64,000 bases of DNA. Source: Alphaproteobacteria bacterium (lineage in GTDB: Bacteria > Pseudomonadota > Alphaproteobacteria > Rhodobacterales > Rhodobacteraceae). The notes beneath the pieces were generated by a model. The model saw only the letters and a program-made list of their open reading frames with translations. It was not told the origin of the DNA and ran no database searches. The stretch covers positions 1 through 64,000 of the forward strand of contig JAUILL010000011.1 of assembly GCA_030433335.1 (NCBI GenBank), written 5' to 3'. Made by a program: the position numbers and the translations under genes. Of this stretch, positions 18,205 to 28,439 are shown in pieces. The first letter of the stretch is position 1. Each line of letters begins with the position of its first letter.

Positions 18205-19032
18205 TCAAGTGATCCGGCGGATCGACGCCATGATCTCGTCTCGTTCAAAGACATTCTTCCAGTCATCGCGCATCAGGGCGGGGATACCGAATTCGATTGC
18301 TTTGTTACAGGCATCCGAGAAGACGCCTTCTTGGACGTTGAAAATCACCGCGCCAAGGATGTTCATGTGACCCAATAGGAAATCGCGCGCGCATTCTTCG
18401 GATACGCCGGTCTTCACAACTTCGTCCATCGCCTGCTTCATCACAACCAAGAGCGAGGCACAGACGGTCTCGGACAGGCCGGGTTCCAGATACGCCATTT
18501 GCTCAACAGTCACGCGATAGGTCTGGCGGACTGGCGCGTAGATCGCTTTGGCGATCTGATCCCCGACATCATAGTGCTCTTCGGGGCCTTGCATGAGCGC
18601 GTTCACAACACCCTGAGGGTGCGCCACGCCGCCAAAGCGGTCCAGACGCGCAGCTTCGCTTTCTTCATTGTGGTAAATCATCGGATGGCACGGGTGAGTC
18701 ACGAAATAGGTGATGTCTTCGCGCTCTGGGAGGTGGCCTGCAAACGGAGCCGCCGCGTCAAGAATGACTACCATCGTGCCGGGGTTCAACTTGTCCACAA
18801 TGCCTTTGGCGACGACGCCGATGGCCGTATCGGGCACTGCCAGCAAGACGACATCTGCGTTCGCAATCGCGATATCCGCGTCGACACAATCCACACCCAC
18901 CGCCTCTTTGAGGCGTGCGCGGCCCACTTCGCTGACTTCGACATGCGATACGGTGAAATCCGTCTTGGCCAGGTTCAATGAACACCGCACTCCCATTTTT
19001 CCGCCCGCGCCAAATACCGCCACGTTTGTCAT
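18205..19032 (-). CDS. apnO: D-apionate oxidoisomerase-like NAD-dependent enzyme
   Basis: The protein has 275 residues: an N-terminal Rossmann fold (VAVFGAGGKMGVRCSLNLA, residues 4-22) and a phosphogluconate-dehydrogenase-type C-terminal domain. It matches the ApnO type, reported in the D-apiose study of Carter and co-workers (2018) to convert D-apionate to 3-oxo-isoapionate by oxidation with hydroxymethyl migration. Context is decisive: a divergent DUF1537 kinase, then a GntR regulator, lactonase, dehydrogenase, ABC importer and RuBisCO-like protein. Only about 120 bases separate it from the kinase start, and these hold the palindromic promoter. On sequence alone a beta-hydroxyacid dehydrogenase of another specificity is possible. 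Confidence 0.82.
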   Translation of the reverse strand: MTNVAVFGAGGKMGVRCSLNLAKTDFTVSHVEVSEVGRARLKEAVGVDCVDADIAIANADVVLLAVPDTAIGVVAKGIVDKLNPGTMVVILDAAAPFAGHLPEREDITYFVTHPCHPMIYHNEESEAARLDRFGGVAHPQGVVNALMQGPEEHYDVGDQIAKAIYAPVRQTYRVTVEQMAYLEPGLSETVCASLLVVMKQAMDEVVKTGVSEECARDFLLGHMNILGAVIFNVQEGVFSDACNKAIEFGIPALMRDDWKNVFERDEIMASIRRIT

Positions 19033-19077
19033 TTCTTAGTTCTCCTCCAGAACCCCGGCATACGGGGCGTCTTGCAT

Positions 19078-19110
19078 AACTGGTATGATCAGATAATATT
19101 ATCATCTGAA
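19078..19110. promoter_or_regulatory. Divergent apnO/oiaK promoter region with candidate GntR operator
   Basis: AACTGGTATGATCA at 19078-19091 is repeated exactly at 28390-28403 ahead of the RuBisCO-like gene. It is followed by the perfect palindrome GATAATATTATC (19092-19103), part of a longer imperfect dyad TCAGATAAT...TCTGA. The AT-rich dyad probably contains -10 elements for both directions. Confidence 0.55.
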
Positions 19111-19155
19111 TGTCAATGCGGACGGATTGCGTTGCCAAAGTCGGGAGGAAAATCG

Positions 19156-20505
19156 TTGAACCCTTTGATAACGTGGTACGGAGACGACTTCACAGGTGCG
19201 GCTGCCGTCATGGAAGTGCTGGCTTTTGCGGGTCTTGAAACGGTCCTGTTTTCCGACCTACCCGACGCAGAGATGTTGGCGCGCTTTGAAAATGCGCAAG
19301 CGATTGGGGTAGCCTCAACAGCTCGTACAGAAGGCCCTGAATGGATGGACGCGCACCTTCCAGAGGCGTTTGGGTTTCTATCTGGCCTCGACGCCCCGCT
19401 TTTACACTACAAGGTGTGCTCAACCTTTGATTCCTCGGCTCAGATAGGCAGTATTGGTCGCGCTGCAGAAATCGGGCTGCGGGTCACAGGTGGCAGAGCG
19501 GCGCCGGTGTTGACTGCCGCACCGCAGATGCGGCGCTATCAGTCTTTCGGGCATCTCTTTGCAGGCACGTTTGACGGTGTGTTCCGGCTGGATCGCCATC
19601 CGGTGATGTCCCGACATCCCGTGACACCCATGGCCGAAGCAGACCTGATGCGCCATCTCGAGGATCAAACAGATTTGCCGTCGGCGCTCATAAATCTAGA
19701 GGAACTCTGGTCTGGCCCCGCACCTGCGCTTGCGAAGGCATTGGCCGATGGCGCACGCCTTTTGTCTCTCGACAGCATGGAAGAGAAGTCGGAAGCCGCT
19801 GCGGGTAAGCTGATATGGGACAACAGAGAAGATTTGCCCTTTGTCATTGGATCGCAGGGTGTGGAGTTCGCTCTGGTGCGCCATTGGCAGGAATGCGGTT
19901 TGATCCCGCGCGCAGAGCCCCCGGGCTCGGCGGGAAAAGTGAATCAGATTGCAGTGGTCTCGGGGTCGGTGTCTCCCAGTACAGCGCAGCAAATCGATTG
20001 GGCTGTACAGAACGGGTTCGCATTGATCAGACTAGATGCCGCAAGACTGGTCGAGGATCCGTCTCAATCTGAAGATCTAATTGCAAATGTCACCCAAGAC
20101 GCGCTTAAGGCGGTGTCAGAGGGGTTCAGCCCCCTAGTTTGTTCCGCCACAGGCCCCGAAGATCCTGCGGTCAGCCACGTGCGTGCCGCAGCTTCTAGAT
20201 GCGGGATACCGATGGAGACCGTCAACAAAACTATTGGCGTCACGCTCGGGAAGGTTTTGGACGGCATCTTGCGGGGGTCCAACTTGCGCCGCGCGGTGAT
20301 TTCTGGCGGGGACACGTCTGGTCATGGGATGCATGCCCTGGGACTACAAGCGATCAAGGCCATTGCGCCGACTATTCCGGGCGCATCCCTGTGCGTTGGT
20401 TACGGGGGCGCACATCATGACGGCCTTGAGATCGCTCTCAAGGGCGGCCAGATGGGCAGCATGGATTTCTTTGGCTGGATCAGAGAAGGCGGCGGCGCGC
20501 GCTAA
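19156..20505 (+). CDS. oiaK: 3-oxo-isoapionate kinase-like DUF1537 four-carbon-acid-sugar kinase
   Basis: The protein has 449 residues. The N-terminal domain starts with WYGDDFTGAAAVMEVL, the DDFTGA signature of DUF1537 kinases. The C-terminal nucleotide-binding domain has ISGGDTSGHGMHALG near residue 395. Members phosphorylate C4 acid sugars (threonate, erythronate) or, in apiose loci, 3-oxo-isoapionate. The best start is the TTG at 19156: GGAGG lies seven bases upstream, whereas the longer frame back to 19072 would run through the operator. It is convergent with gntR by a 4-base overlap. The apiose role is inferred from neighbours. Confidence 0.85.
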   Translation: MNPLITWYGDDFTGAAAVMEVLAFAGLETVLFSDLPDAEMLARFENAQAIGVASTARTEGPEWMDAHLPEAFGFLSGLDAPLLHYKVCSTFDSSAQIGSIGRAAEIGLRVTGGRAAPVLTAAPQMRRYQSFGHLFAGTFDGVFRLDRHPVMSRHPVTPMAEADLMRHLEDQTDLPSALINLEELWSGPAPALAKALADGARLLSLDSMEEKSEAAAGKLIWDNREDLPFVIGSQGVEFALVRHWQECGLIPRAEPPGSAGKVNQIAVVSGSVSPSTAQQIDWAVQNGFALIRLDAARLVEDPSQSEDLIANVTQDALKAVSEGFSPLVCSATGPEDPAVSHVRAAASRCGIPMETVNKTIGVTLGKVLDGILRGSNLRRAVISGGDTSGHGMHALGLQAIKAIAPTIPGASLCVGYGGAHHDGLEIALKGGQMGSMDFFGWIREGGGAR

Positions 20506-21230
20506 CCTTTGATCTCGAAAACCGCAGCGGATCGCGCGAGGTGACGGGTCATCATCTCGACAGCGCCGTCTGAGTCGTGGTTTTCGATCAGATCGATCAT
20601 TTGCGCATGTTCAGCCAGCGTCACGTCCTCTTTGCCATTCCAATGCAAAAGGCTGACGTGGTACTCGAACAGCCACTTTAACATCGCCTCGGAAACTGCA
20701 ACGATAATTGGGTTTCCACTGATTTGAGCAAGCCGCGCGTGAAACCGCATATCCGCTTCGATAAAGGCATTGGCGTCATGCTGGTTCTGGGCCTGTTCTT
20801 CATGAATGCTGCGCAGATCGGCAATATCTTCGGGTGTCGCGTTCTGGGCTGCCAGCCTGACCATCCCGAGCTCGAACATTTGACGTGCCTGCTTCAGGTG
20901 CTCGAGATTTGCGGGAACGGTACTTAGGACGAGCCGTGCAATTTCATCGGATTGGCTCAGGACAGTGCTTGCGTCTATTGCGTTAACCCGTGACCGTTCC
21001 CCATGGTTGATGCTGATCAAACCGCTGTTGTGCAAGGATTGCAGGGCTTCGCGCACTGCGGGACGGCCCACGCCAAAGCGCTCCATCAGTGCCCGCTCCG
21101 AGGGCATGAAGTCCCCGGGCTGCAACTCGTGGGAAAGGATCATCTCGCGCAGTTTATCCAGAACCTGATCCGACAGCTTCCGTCTAACGATTTTATCAGA
21201 AGTGACCTTCCTGTTGGACGCCGAAGCCAT
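20502..21230 (-). CDS. GntR/FadR-type (FCD domain) transcriptional regulator
   Basis: The protein has 242 residues. The N-terminal winged HTH (residues 15-80) reads LSDQVLDKLREMILSHELQPGDFMPSERALMERFGVGRPAVREAL. The helical FCD effector domain follows, with its conserved metal-binding His/Asp pattern (DMRFHARLAQISGNP). It is placed inside the apiose locus and likely senses an acid-sugar intermediate. An inverted repeat in its own promoter suggests autoregulation. Confidence 0.92.
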   Translation of the reverse strand: MASASNRKVTSDKIVRRKLSDQVLDKLREMILSHELQPGDFMPSERALMERFGVGRPAVREALQSLHNSGLISINHGERSRVNAIDASTVLSQSDEIARLVLSTVPANLEHLKQARQMFELGMVRLAAQNATPEDIADLRSIHEEQAQNQHDANAFIEADMRFHARLAQISGNPIIVAVSEAMLKWLFEYHVSLLHWNGKEDVTLAEHAQMIDLIENHDSDGAVEMMTRHLARSAAVFEIKG

Positions 21231-21242
21231 GCCCGTCTCTAC

Positions 21243-21258
21243 CTCATATGACTATGAG
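21243..21258. promoter_or_regulatory. Inverted repeat upstream of gntR
   Basis: CTCATA at 21243-21248 and TATGAG at 21253-21258 flank a TGAC spacer, 12 bases upstream of the gntR start codon. The TATGA core also occurs in the 14-bp motif at 19078 and 28390. Likely autoregulatory site; by position only. Confidence 0.4.
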
Positions 21259-21302
21259 AAAGCTTCTATATACTCGCTCATCATACGTCCAGTTCGGCGC
21301 CG

Positions 21303-23003
21303 CTACTCCCATCCGAATGGAGGCAGGCCTTCCAATTCTTGCGCAGTCAGATTGGCGCGGAACACGCGGTCTCCCAATTTCAGTATGGCGACATCATCCC
21401 GGATTTCTGCAGTTCCAACGGGTTCATTGGCGCATTTGGCAAGAGCCGCAATGGCTTTGACAATCGGGCCTTCCAGCCCGCGTGGTCCATAAACGGCAGC
21501 CGGCGTCCACACCGCGATGTCAGCTGCCGCCAAAGCTGTTGCCAGACCAACCACATAGGCTGCGCCAAACTGCGCAGAGTGGCGTGGATCGTCGTCTGCC
21601 ATCGCCACCCGTTCCCGCTTTGGATTTGGAATGGTACGGGTCCCGTATGGATTTTGGCGCATTGCGATCGTTGCCGGACCGATCCTGTAGGCCACGTCGC
21701 CGATAAAGCTCTTTGCCGTACGGGTGATGTGCGGAATGGCCTGTAGCGTCTCGATGACCGAAATGTCATCGGCCGCATGGACGATCGGACAAAGCCCGTG
21801 GCTGACGAAATCCAGATGCACCAAAGGAGGACGCTTGCGGTTCAGTTCAGGAAAGAAACTAACCATGCCGCCGCCCCGGCTGAGATCGGTGAAAACCTCG
21901 GCGGCGATCGCATGGATGTCTTTGAGCGGCGGGCAGTCGGGCCATTCTGAGCCGGGGGGCGTCGACTGCCGATCCACCGAAGGACAGACGAGCACACTAT
22001 CTGGCGCAAACCCCGTTTCGATCATAGCGGCGCGCATGTCGACGAGCTCATCTTTGACCGAAGGCGAAAAGCAGCAAATGAGTTCTACATCGTATAGGAT
22101 GTCAGGCAGCACAGCCTGCAATCTGGCGAAACAGGCGATTTGCGCTTCCGTTTCACCTAAAGCGGTATCGATATGGCAGAGCAGCCTTTGCGGCCCGACA
22201 GTCGTGATATCTGAAGGTGTATGGCTCAGACGCTCTGCATCTTTCGCGGTCAAAACAAGTGCTGTCTCGGGAAAGGTGGCTTCATCGACTTTGGGCACGG
22301 ACGGGATGTCTGATCGCTCACTAACCTCTGTCCAAGTCAGCTTGACTGACTGCTCAAGCACTTGATCTTTTTCGATTACGTAGGGCCAAGGTAACGCAAG
22401 TGGGCGGTTATAGGTTTTGAAACTCGCATCGCCCCACTGCCGTTGATCCTCCATTTCAAAGGTATCCCCGGTGAGTTCGCACAGTACACGCAACCCAGCG
22501 CGGTCATGCTGCAACGAAAAGATGTCCTGAAAAGGCTGCCAAGGGTCGATCAGGTCGGGGAACGACGCAGTTTCGATCACGCCACCTGAGTGCCCAATTT
22601 GCGCAGCACACCCAGCCACGTCAGCCGGATGCAAAATCGTAAAACCCGCCCGATTTGTTTCAAACATCCCATCTGGCGCACCGCGCGCCGTTATAGTGAG
22701 GCTCCTCTCGTCTGCAACGAGAGTAATCGTCACGGGGAGGGTCGCTCCGCTTGTAAACGTTGCCCGCAATTCCAACTGGAACCCATCAAGGGTACTGCGC
22801 GACACCTCGGTCAAAATAGGGCTCAAGGTCCCCCAATCACGATCCCGCACCAAAAAGCCGACGGACCGCAGCATTTCGACCCCCCGATATCGGATATGCC
22901 GGACAGTCGCTCCCTCGACCATGAATGATAGTCCACCTAGAACGATCTCTTCGCTCGGTGCGGGGGGCTGACTGGTTCCGTAGAGTACGACAGGGTCGAT
23001 CAT
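21303..23003 (-). CDS. apnL: D-apionolactonase-like protein
   Basis: This large 566-residue protein has no signal peptide. In apiose loci the protein of this size and position is ApnL, which opens D-apionolactone to D-apionate; it has no classical hydrolase motif that can be picked out by eye. Visible stretches include YRGVEMLRSVGFLVRDRDWGTL near residue 40, TFEMEDQRQWGDASFKTYNRPLALPWPY near residue 185, and a C-terminal barrel-like half ending NLTAQELEGLPPFGWE. Its start overlaps the stop of the apiose dehydrogenase gene (ATGA), so the two are translationally coupled. The assignment rests on context, length and partial recollection of the family. Confidence 0.78.
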   Translation of the reverse strand: MIDPVVLYGTSQPPAPSEEIVLGGLSFMVEGATVRHIRYRGVEMLRSVGFLVRDRDWGTLSPILTEVSRSTLDGFQLELRATFTSGATLPVTITLVADERSLTITARGAPDGMFETNRAGFTILHPADVAGCAAQIGHSGGVIETASFPDLIDPWQPFQDIFSLQHDRAGLRVLCELTGDTFEMEDQRQWGDASFKTYNRPLALPWPYVIEKDQVLEQSVKLTWTEVSERSDIPSVPKVDEATFPETALVLTAKDAERLSHTPSDITTVGPQRLLCHIDTALGETEAQIACFARLQAVLPDILYDVELICCFSPSVKDELVDMRAAMIETGFAPDSVLVCPSVDRQSTPPGSEWPDCPPLKDIHAIAAEVFTDLSRGGGMVSFFPELNRKRPPLVHLDFVSHGLCPIVHAADDISVIETLQAIPHITRTAKSFIGDVAYRIGPATIAMRQNPYGTRTIPNPKRERVAMADDDPRHSAQFGAAYVVGLATALAAADIAVWTPAAVYGPRGLEGPIVKAIAALAKCANEPVGTAEIRDDVAILKLGDRVFRANLTAQELEGLPPFGWE

Positions 23004-24019
23004 AGCTCGGCCAGATCGACGGTGCGGTGTTCGCGGGCGGACATATACGCGGCCTCGACCAGTGCAAAGGTCTGCAGATTATCATGCCCACTGGTTTCCG
23101 GCTGGATGCCCTTTGCCAGACAATCGACAAAATGCTGCTGAATGATCTGGACGCTCTCTTGAATGTTGTGCCAGGGCCGCTCGGCCCACGGCAAAACGGG
23201 CGGTGAAACATCTCTCGTGCTGACGTCTTCGCCAAGCTGCACAGACAGGTGATAGCCAGCGTCCAGCCGCAACGTTCCCTTCTCGCCATCGATCTCAAGC
23301 AGACTTTCGGGAAAAGTCTCGGGGGCGCGTTGGGTCGCGTAGGAGCAATCCACAACCGAGGTTGCCCCACCCTCATGCTCAAGCAGCATCGTGGCCACAT
23401 CTTCCCCCTTGATCGCCGGATTGATGCGACGTGTTGTGGCAGTGATCCGCGTCGCATCTCCGAAGAGCGCCCGAGCGATATCCAATATATGGATCCCAAG
23501 ATCTTCGATGATAAAGCGCTCTCCCTCGGCCAGATAGGGCTGCCCACTGAAGACATCGTAGCCAGAGCGAAAGCTGATCCGACCGAAAAACGGCGTTCCG
23601 ATCACGCCGCTTCGCGCGGTTTCAATCGCCGCACGCACGGCCGACTGCCATCGAAAGTTCTCGTGGATCATCAGGGTTTTGCCCGTGCTTTCGACTGCCT
23701 GCACCATGGCTCGCGCATCCGACAAAGTCGGCGCAAAAGGCTTTTGGCAGATGATATGGACATTGTTTAGCGCCGCCAATTCGACCAGCGCCCTGTGAGA
23801 ACCGACCGTGGTGGCGATATCCACCACATCAATGCCCCCAGCCGCGAGCATTTCGGTGGCATCGGTGTAGGTACGGACTGGTCCGGTCAGCGCGCTGGCA
23901 ATTTTCAGCCGCTCTGGATCGCGATCGCAGAGGGCCACAACCTCTACTCCTTCGATCGCCAACCAGCCATGCAACTGGTTCATCGCAAAAAAACCGCATC
24001 CGATCAGCGCAACCTTCAT
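23000..24019 (-). CDS. apsD: D-apiose dehydrogenase-like Gfo/Idh/MocA oxidoreductase
   Basis: The protein has 339 residues. The Rossmann motif VALIGCGFFAMNQLHGW (residues 3-19) is followed by the family's conserved ICQKPFAPTLSDA (residues 95-107, the EKP-equivalent as QKP), ENFRWQ and SGYDVFSGQPYLAEGERFIIEDLGIH. The last carries the active-site Asp/His (EDLGIH). These stretches agree with D-apiose dehydrogenases, which make D-apionolactone with NAD. AAGGAGAG precedes the ATG at 24019; the frame extension to 24112 lies in the upstream permease gene and is discarded. Confidence 0.86.
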   Translation of the reverse strand: MKVALIGCGFFAMNQLHGWLAIEGVEVVALCDRDPERLKIASALTGPVRTYTDATEMLAAGGIDVVDIATTVGSHRALVELAALNNVHIICQKPFAPTLSDARAMVQAVESTGKTLMIHENFRWQSAVRAAIETARSGVIGTPFFGRISFRSGYDVFSGQPYLAEGERFIIEDLGIHILDIARALFGDATRITATTRRINPAIKGEDVATMLLEHEGGATSVVDCSYATQRAPETFPESLLEIDGEKGTLRLDAGYHLSVQLGEDVSTRDVSPPVLPWAERPWHNIQESVQIIQQHFVDCLAKGIQPETSGHDNLQTFALVEAAYMSAREHRTVDLAEL

Positions 24020-24029
24020 GACACTCTCC

Positions 24030-25091
24030 TTACTGGCCGATGGCGGCTTGTTGTTGCAGAGCAACCCGCGCCTGTACCCGTTGTTGTGCCTGATCAATGA
24101 CCACAGCCGCAATAATGACCAGCCCTTTGATCACGGTTTGCCAGAAAGATGAAACGCCCATCATAACCAGCCCGTCGGACAGGACACCGATGACAAACGC
24201 GCCGACGATCGTGCCGCCAATTTTGCCACGCCCACCCGCCATTGATGTACCCCCGAGAACAGCCGCCGCGATGGCGTTCAATTCGAACGTATCGCCGGTT
24301 GCAGGGTGGGCCGCCACCAATTGCGAAGAAATGATGATCCCCACAAGAGCGCCGCAAAAGCCCGAGAACATGTATACGAAGTACTTGACCCTTGTAACCT
24401 TCACCCCGGATAGCCCTGCCGCTCTTTCGTTCCCCCCCACCGCGTAGATAAAGCGGCCAAGCGGTGTGCGGTTTGCGATGTACGCGGCCAGAATGCCCAC
24501 CGCGACCAGCATCCAGATCGACACCGGAATGCCTAGAATGTCGCCCGTCCCGATCCAGCGGAAGCTGTCCGAACCATAGTCCGGATTGCCGTTCAAGTTG
24601 GGGAAAGTCCGCCCGTCTGAGGATAGCATTGCTGCGCCTCGGGCCACGTAAAGCGTTCCGAGTGTCGCTATGAACGGTGCGACATTCAGCTTGGTGATCA
24701 GAAAGGCATTGATCGCACCGATAAATACCCCGACGGCGATCACCATCAGGCAGATCTCGAGGGTGTTGAACTGGATTGACCACCCAAGCCCCAGATCAAT
24801 GCCGTTCAGGACCAGATACCCAGCAACCATACCGCAAAGCCCCACGATCGACCCAACAGACAGGTCAATACCGCCCGAAACGATTACAAAAGTCATTCCG
24901 ATGGCCAAAAATGCGTTCAGGGCCACGTGTTTCGACATAATCACCATATTTGCAGCGGATAGGAAATTCGGCGCGAAGACAGCAAAGAAAACTGTGACGA
25001 GGATTAGCGCGATAAACGTCCGCGCTTTGAGCAAGAGGAGCAGTGCGCTTGAGTTGCCCTCAATGGGGGCCTGTTCGTTCGTGGCCGTCAT
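24030..25091 (-). CDS. Sugar ABC transporter permease (RbsC-like)
   Basis: This 353-residue inner-membrane protein has about ten helices and belongs to the BPD_transp_2 (ribose/xylose) family. The conserved VSGGIDLSVGSIVGLCGMVAGY lies near residue 67, and the NAIAAAVLGGTSMAGGRGKIGGTIVGA stretch before the last helices is clear. It forms the channel with the ATPase encoded upstream, whose stop overlaps this start by four bases. It is probably a homodimer, as no second permease gene is present. The likely substrate is D-apiose, from the catabolic genes that follow it. Confidence 0.94.
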   Translation of the reverse strand: MTATNEQAPIEGNSSALLLLLKARTFIALILVTVFFAVFAPNFLSAANMVIMSKHVALNAFLAIGMTFVIVSGGIDLSVGSIVGLCGMVAGYLVLNGIDLGLGWSIQFNTLEICLMVIAVGVFIGAINAFLITKLNVAPFIATLGTLYVARGAAMLSSDGRTFPNLNGNPDYGSDSFRWIGTGDILGIPVSIWMLVAVGILAAYIANRTPLGRFIYAVGGNERAAGLSGVKVTRVKYFVYMFSGFCGALVGIIISSQLVAAHPATGDTFELNAIAAAVLGGTSMAGGRGKIGGTIVGAFVIGVLSDGLVMMGVSSFWQTVIKGLVIIAAVVIDQAQQRVQARVALQQQAAIGQ

Positions 25092-26641
25092 CGGGCAGTT
25101 TCCTTATGTTCATGAGAGACAGCATGACCGACCGCAGAAGCTGAAATCAGCGCGGTCTCGGTCGCGGATTCTTTGGTGAATTCGCCGGTAATCCGGCCAT
25201 TCGACATCACGATGATGCGGTCCGAAAGCCCCAAAACTTCTTCGAGATCCGAAGTCACAAAGATAATTCCCAGTCCTTCGGCTGCCAGTTGACGCATCAC
25301 GCGAAAAACCTCGGCCTTGGCACCAATATCGATGCCGCGACTAGGTTCGTCCATCAACAGCACTTTGGGCTTGGTCATCAATGCCTTGCCAATCACCACC
25401 TTCTGCTGATTGCCGCCAGACAAAGAGGACACAGGATTTTCAGGAGAGGCAATCTTGATCACCAATTGCTTAACGTAGTCGACGACCGTGGTCTTTTCGC
25501 GCTTTACGTCCAGATGCCCCATCTTGGACAGATCACCCAATGATGAGAGTGTCATGTTTTCGCGGATCGACAAGATCTGCACCAAACCGTCCTGCTTGCG
25601 ATCCTCGGGGATGATTGCCAGGCCGAGCTTGATCCGGTCTGAGACGTGAGCGGATTTCGCTTCTTTTCCATCGACGTAGAATTTGCCTCGCGCGTGTGGA
25701 TAGCGCCCCATCGCGGTTTCGACAAACTCGGTTCGGCCAGCGCCCATCAAACCGTAGACTCCTAGGATCTCGCCAGCCCGCAGCGCCATCGAGACCCCGT
25801 TCACCGAAAATCCGCCAGAGGTGTTGGGCAGGTAGACATCTTCGGCGCGGAATACTTCCTCCCCAAACGGATGGTCGATTGTTTTGGGGAAATCCTTGCT
25901 TGCGTCTCCGATCATGTTCAGCACGATCCATGGGATATCGACCCCCTCCATCGACCGGGCGCCGGTGATGACACCGTCTCTTAAGACGGTGATATAGTCT
26001 CCGACACGGATGAGTTCTTCGAGCCGGTGACTGATATAGACGATCCCGACGCCGTCACGCTTTAGCTCGTCTATCACACGAAATAGGATTTCAACTTCGG
26101 CTGCAGACAGAGCGGATGTGGGTTCGTCCAAGATCAGGATTCGGGCGTCCTGAGCCAAAGATTTCGCGATCTCGACGATTTGCTGTTGTCCGACTTTCAA
26201 ATCACCGACCAATGTGTCGGGATCAATGTCATGTTCCAAGCGGCGCATCAGAGCCCGCGTTTCTTCGCGCTGCTGCGCGCGATCAATATCTATACCAAAG
26301 CGCGTCTTTTCGCGGTTGATAAAGATATTGTCCGCGACTGTCATGTTCGGGAATAGGTTCAGTTCCTGAAACACGATCCCTATCCCGTGGCGCGCGGCGT
26401 CCTCGGTAGAGCCAAGGTGGACTTCGATCCCGTCAATCAGAATGCTTCCCGAAGTCAGTTGTTCGACCCCCGCGATCACCTTCATCATGGTGGATTTGCC
26501 GGCGCCATTTTCACCGACCAGAACGTTCACGGCGCCCATGCGCAGATCGAAATCCGCGCTCTTCAAGGCGACCGTGCCGGGATACACCTTTGTGCCAGCG
26601 CGGATTTGCAGGCCTATGGGGTGGGTCTCTTCTGCCATCAT
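25088..26641 (-). CDS. Sugar ABC transporter ATP-binding protein (RbsA-like, two ABC domains)
   Basis: The 517-residue cytosolic subunit has two nucleotide-binding domains in one chain. Domain 1 has Walker A GENGAGKST near residue 38, a VGDLKVGQQQIVEIAKSL signature region and Walker B ILILDEPTSALS. Domain 2 has a degenerate Walker A (GLMGAGRTE), the signature LSGGNQQKV and LLMDEPSRGIDIG. This asymmetric layout is standard for carbohydrate uptake 2 family ATPases. It overlaps the DUF2291 gene at its start and the permease gene at its end. Confidence 0.95.
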   Translation of the reverse strand: MMAEETHPIGLQIRAGTKVYPGTVALKSADFDLRMGAVNVLVGENGAGKSTMMKVIAGVEQLTSGSILIDGIEVHLGSTEDAARHGIGIVFQELNLFPNMTVADNIFINREKTRFGIDIDRAQQREETRALMRRLEHDIDPDTLVGDLKVGQQQIVEIAKSLAQDARILILDEPTSALSAAEVEILFRVIDELKRDGVGIVYISHRLEELIRVGDYITVLRDGVITGARSMEGVDIPWIVLNMIGDASKDFPKTIDHPFGEEVFRAEDVYLPNTSGGFSVNGVSMALRAGEILGVYGLMGAGRTEFVETAMGRYPHARGKFYVDGKEAKSAHVSDRIKLGLAIIPEDRKQDGLVQILSIRENMTLSSLGDLSKMGHLDVKREKTTVVDYVKQLVIKIASPENPVSSLSGGNQQKVVIGKALMTKPKVLLMDEPSRGIDIGAKAEVFRVMRQLAAEGLGIIFVTSDLEEVLGLSDRIIVMSNGRITGEFTKESATETALISASAVGHAVSHEHKETAR

Positions 26642-27285
26642 TCAACCTGCACCCGCGTCGGAACCAATTCGACCTTGTCGCCCTTGTTCCTCATCGTAAA
26701 TACGCCGGTGAACGAGACATCGCGACCGACCAGATCGCCCTCGGGAAGCGCGACTGCAGAATGAGCAAGATCATTAAGCGCGCGTGCCAGTTTCGCGAAC
26801 TCGATTTGATCTCGGAAATCTGTAAAGACGATAAAGGGCATTGCATCGCGGAGGGCCGTGCCGCGCACAACGGGCCCAAGCTGAACCGTGACATCCGCCA
26901 CGCCGTCGGCTGTCGTATCCACCATCAGCTTTGCCGCGCGACTTTCGGTATTGGCTTCGACAATCTTGCCCTGCCCCGAGACCGCAAAGTTCCAGGGGTT
27001 TGCCTCTCCATCAGGGCGCAGCCCATGGGCCGCCCCGGCCGCATCCAGACCCTGAGTGTTAATTAGCGCGGTTAGGTCGGGCAACGCGACAGTACTTTCA
27101 TTGACCGTAGGTACGACCTGGTCAGCCCAAATGCTCTCGGCAAAGGCAGCCATACGCGCCTCATCGGTCATCTGCTCGGCCTCGGTGGTCGCGGCCTCGG
27201 GATCTGGGTCTTTGACGATTTTGCAGCCCGCAAGTGGCAGGAGCACGCAGGAAAGGATCGCCAGAGGCGTTAGAATGTCGCGCAT
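26638..27285 (-). CDS. DUF2291 periplasmic lipoprotein of a sugar ABC operon
   Basis: The protein has 215 residues. The ATG at 27285 has AAGGAAGAAG upstream, and the leader ends in a lipobox LPLAGC at residues 15-20, so the product should be a lipoprotein. The sequence continues KIVKDPDPEAA and contains a predicted Asp-rich beta segment. DUF2291 proteins occur almost only next to RbsABC-type transporters, and their job is not established; an accessory role in sugar delivery is a common guess. It lies between binding protein and ATPase genes, with a small stem-loop upstream. Confidence 0.82.
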   Translation of the reverse strand: MRDILTPLAILSCVLLPLAGCKIVKDPDPEAATTEAEQMTDEARMAAFAESIWADQVVPTVNESTVALPDLTALINTQGLDAAGAAHGLRPDGEANPWNFAVSGQGKIVEANTESRAAKLMVDTTADGVADVTVQLGPVVRGTALRDAMPFIVFTDFRDQIEFAKLARALNDLAHSAVALPEGDLVGRDVSFTGVFTMRNKGDKVELVPTRVQVE

Positions 27286-27307
27286 TCTTCTTCCTTTTGT
27301 TCGGAGA

Positions 27308-27321
27308 CTAGCGGGCGCTAG
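27308..27321 (-). promoter_or_regulatory. Small stem-loop between binding-protein and DUF2291 genes
   Basis: CTAGCG at 27308-27313 and CGCTAG at 27316-27321 form a 6-bp perfect hairpin in the 68-base gap after the binding-protein stop. It lacks a T-tract, so mRNA processing or stability is more plausible than termination. Confidence 0.3.
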
Positions 27322-27353
27322 CCGCAAAGCCAGCGCACCACCAAGGGAAGTCC

Positions 27354-28403
<1,050 letters not shown>

Positions 28404-28439
28404 CTACTACTCTTTGACTAAATTTTCGAGGGGTCCAGC

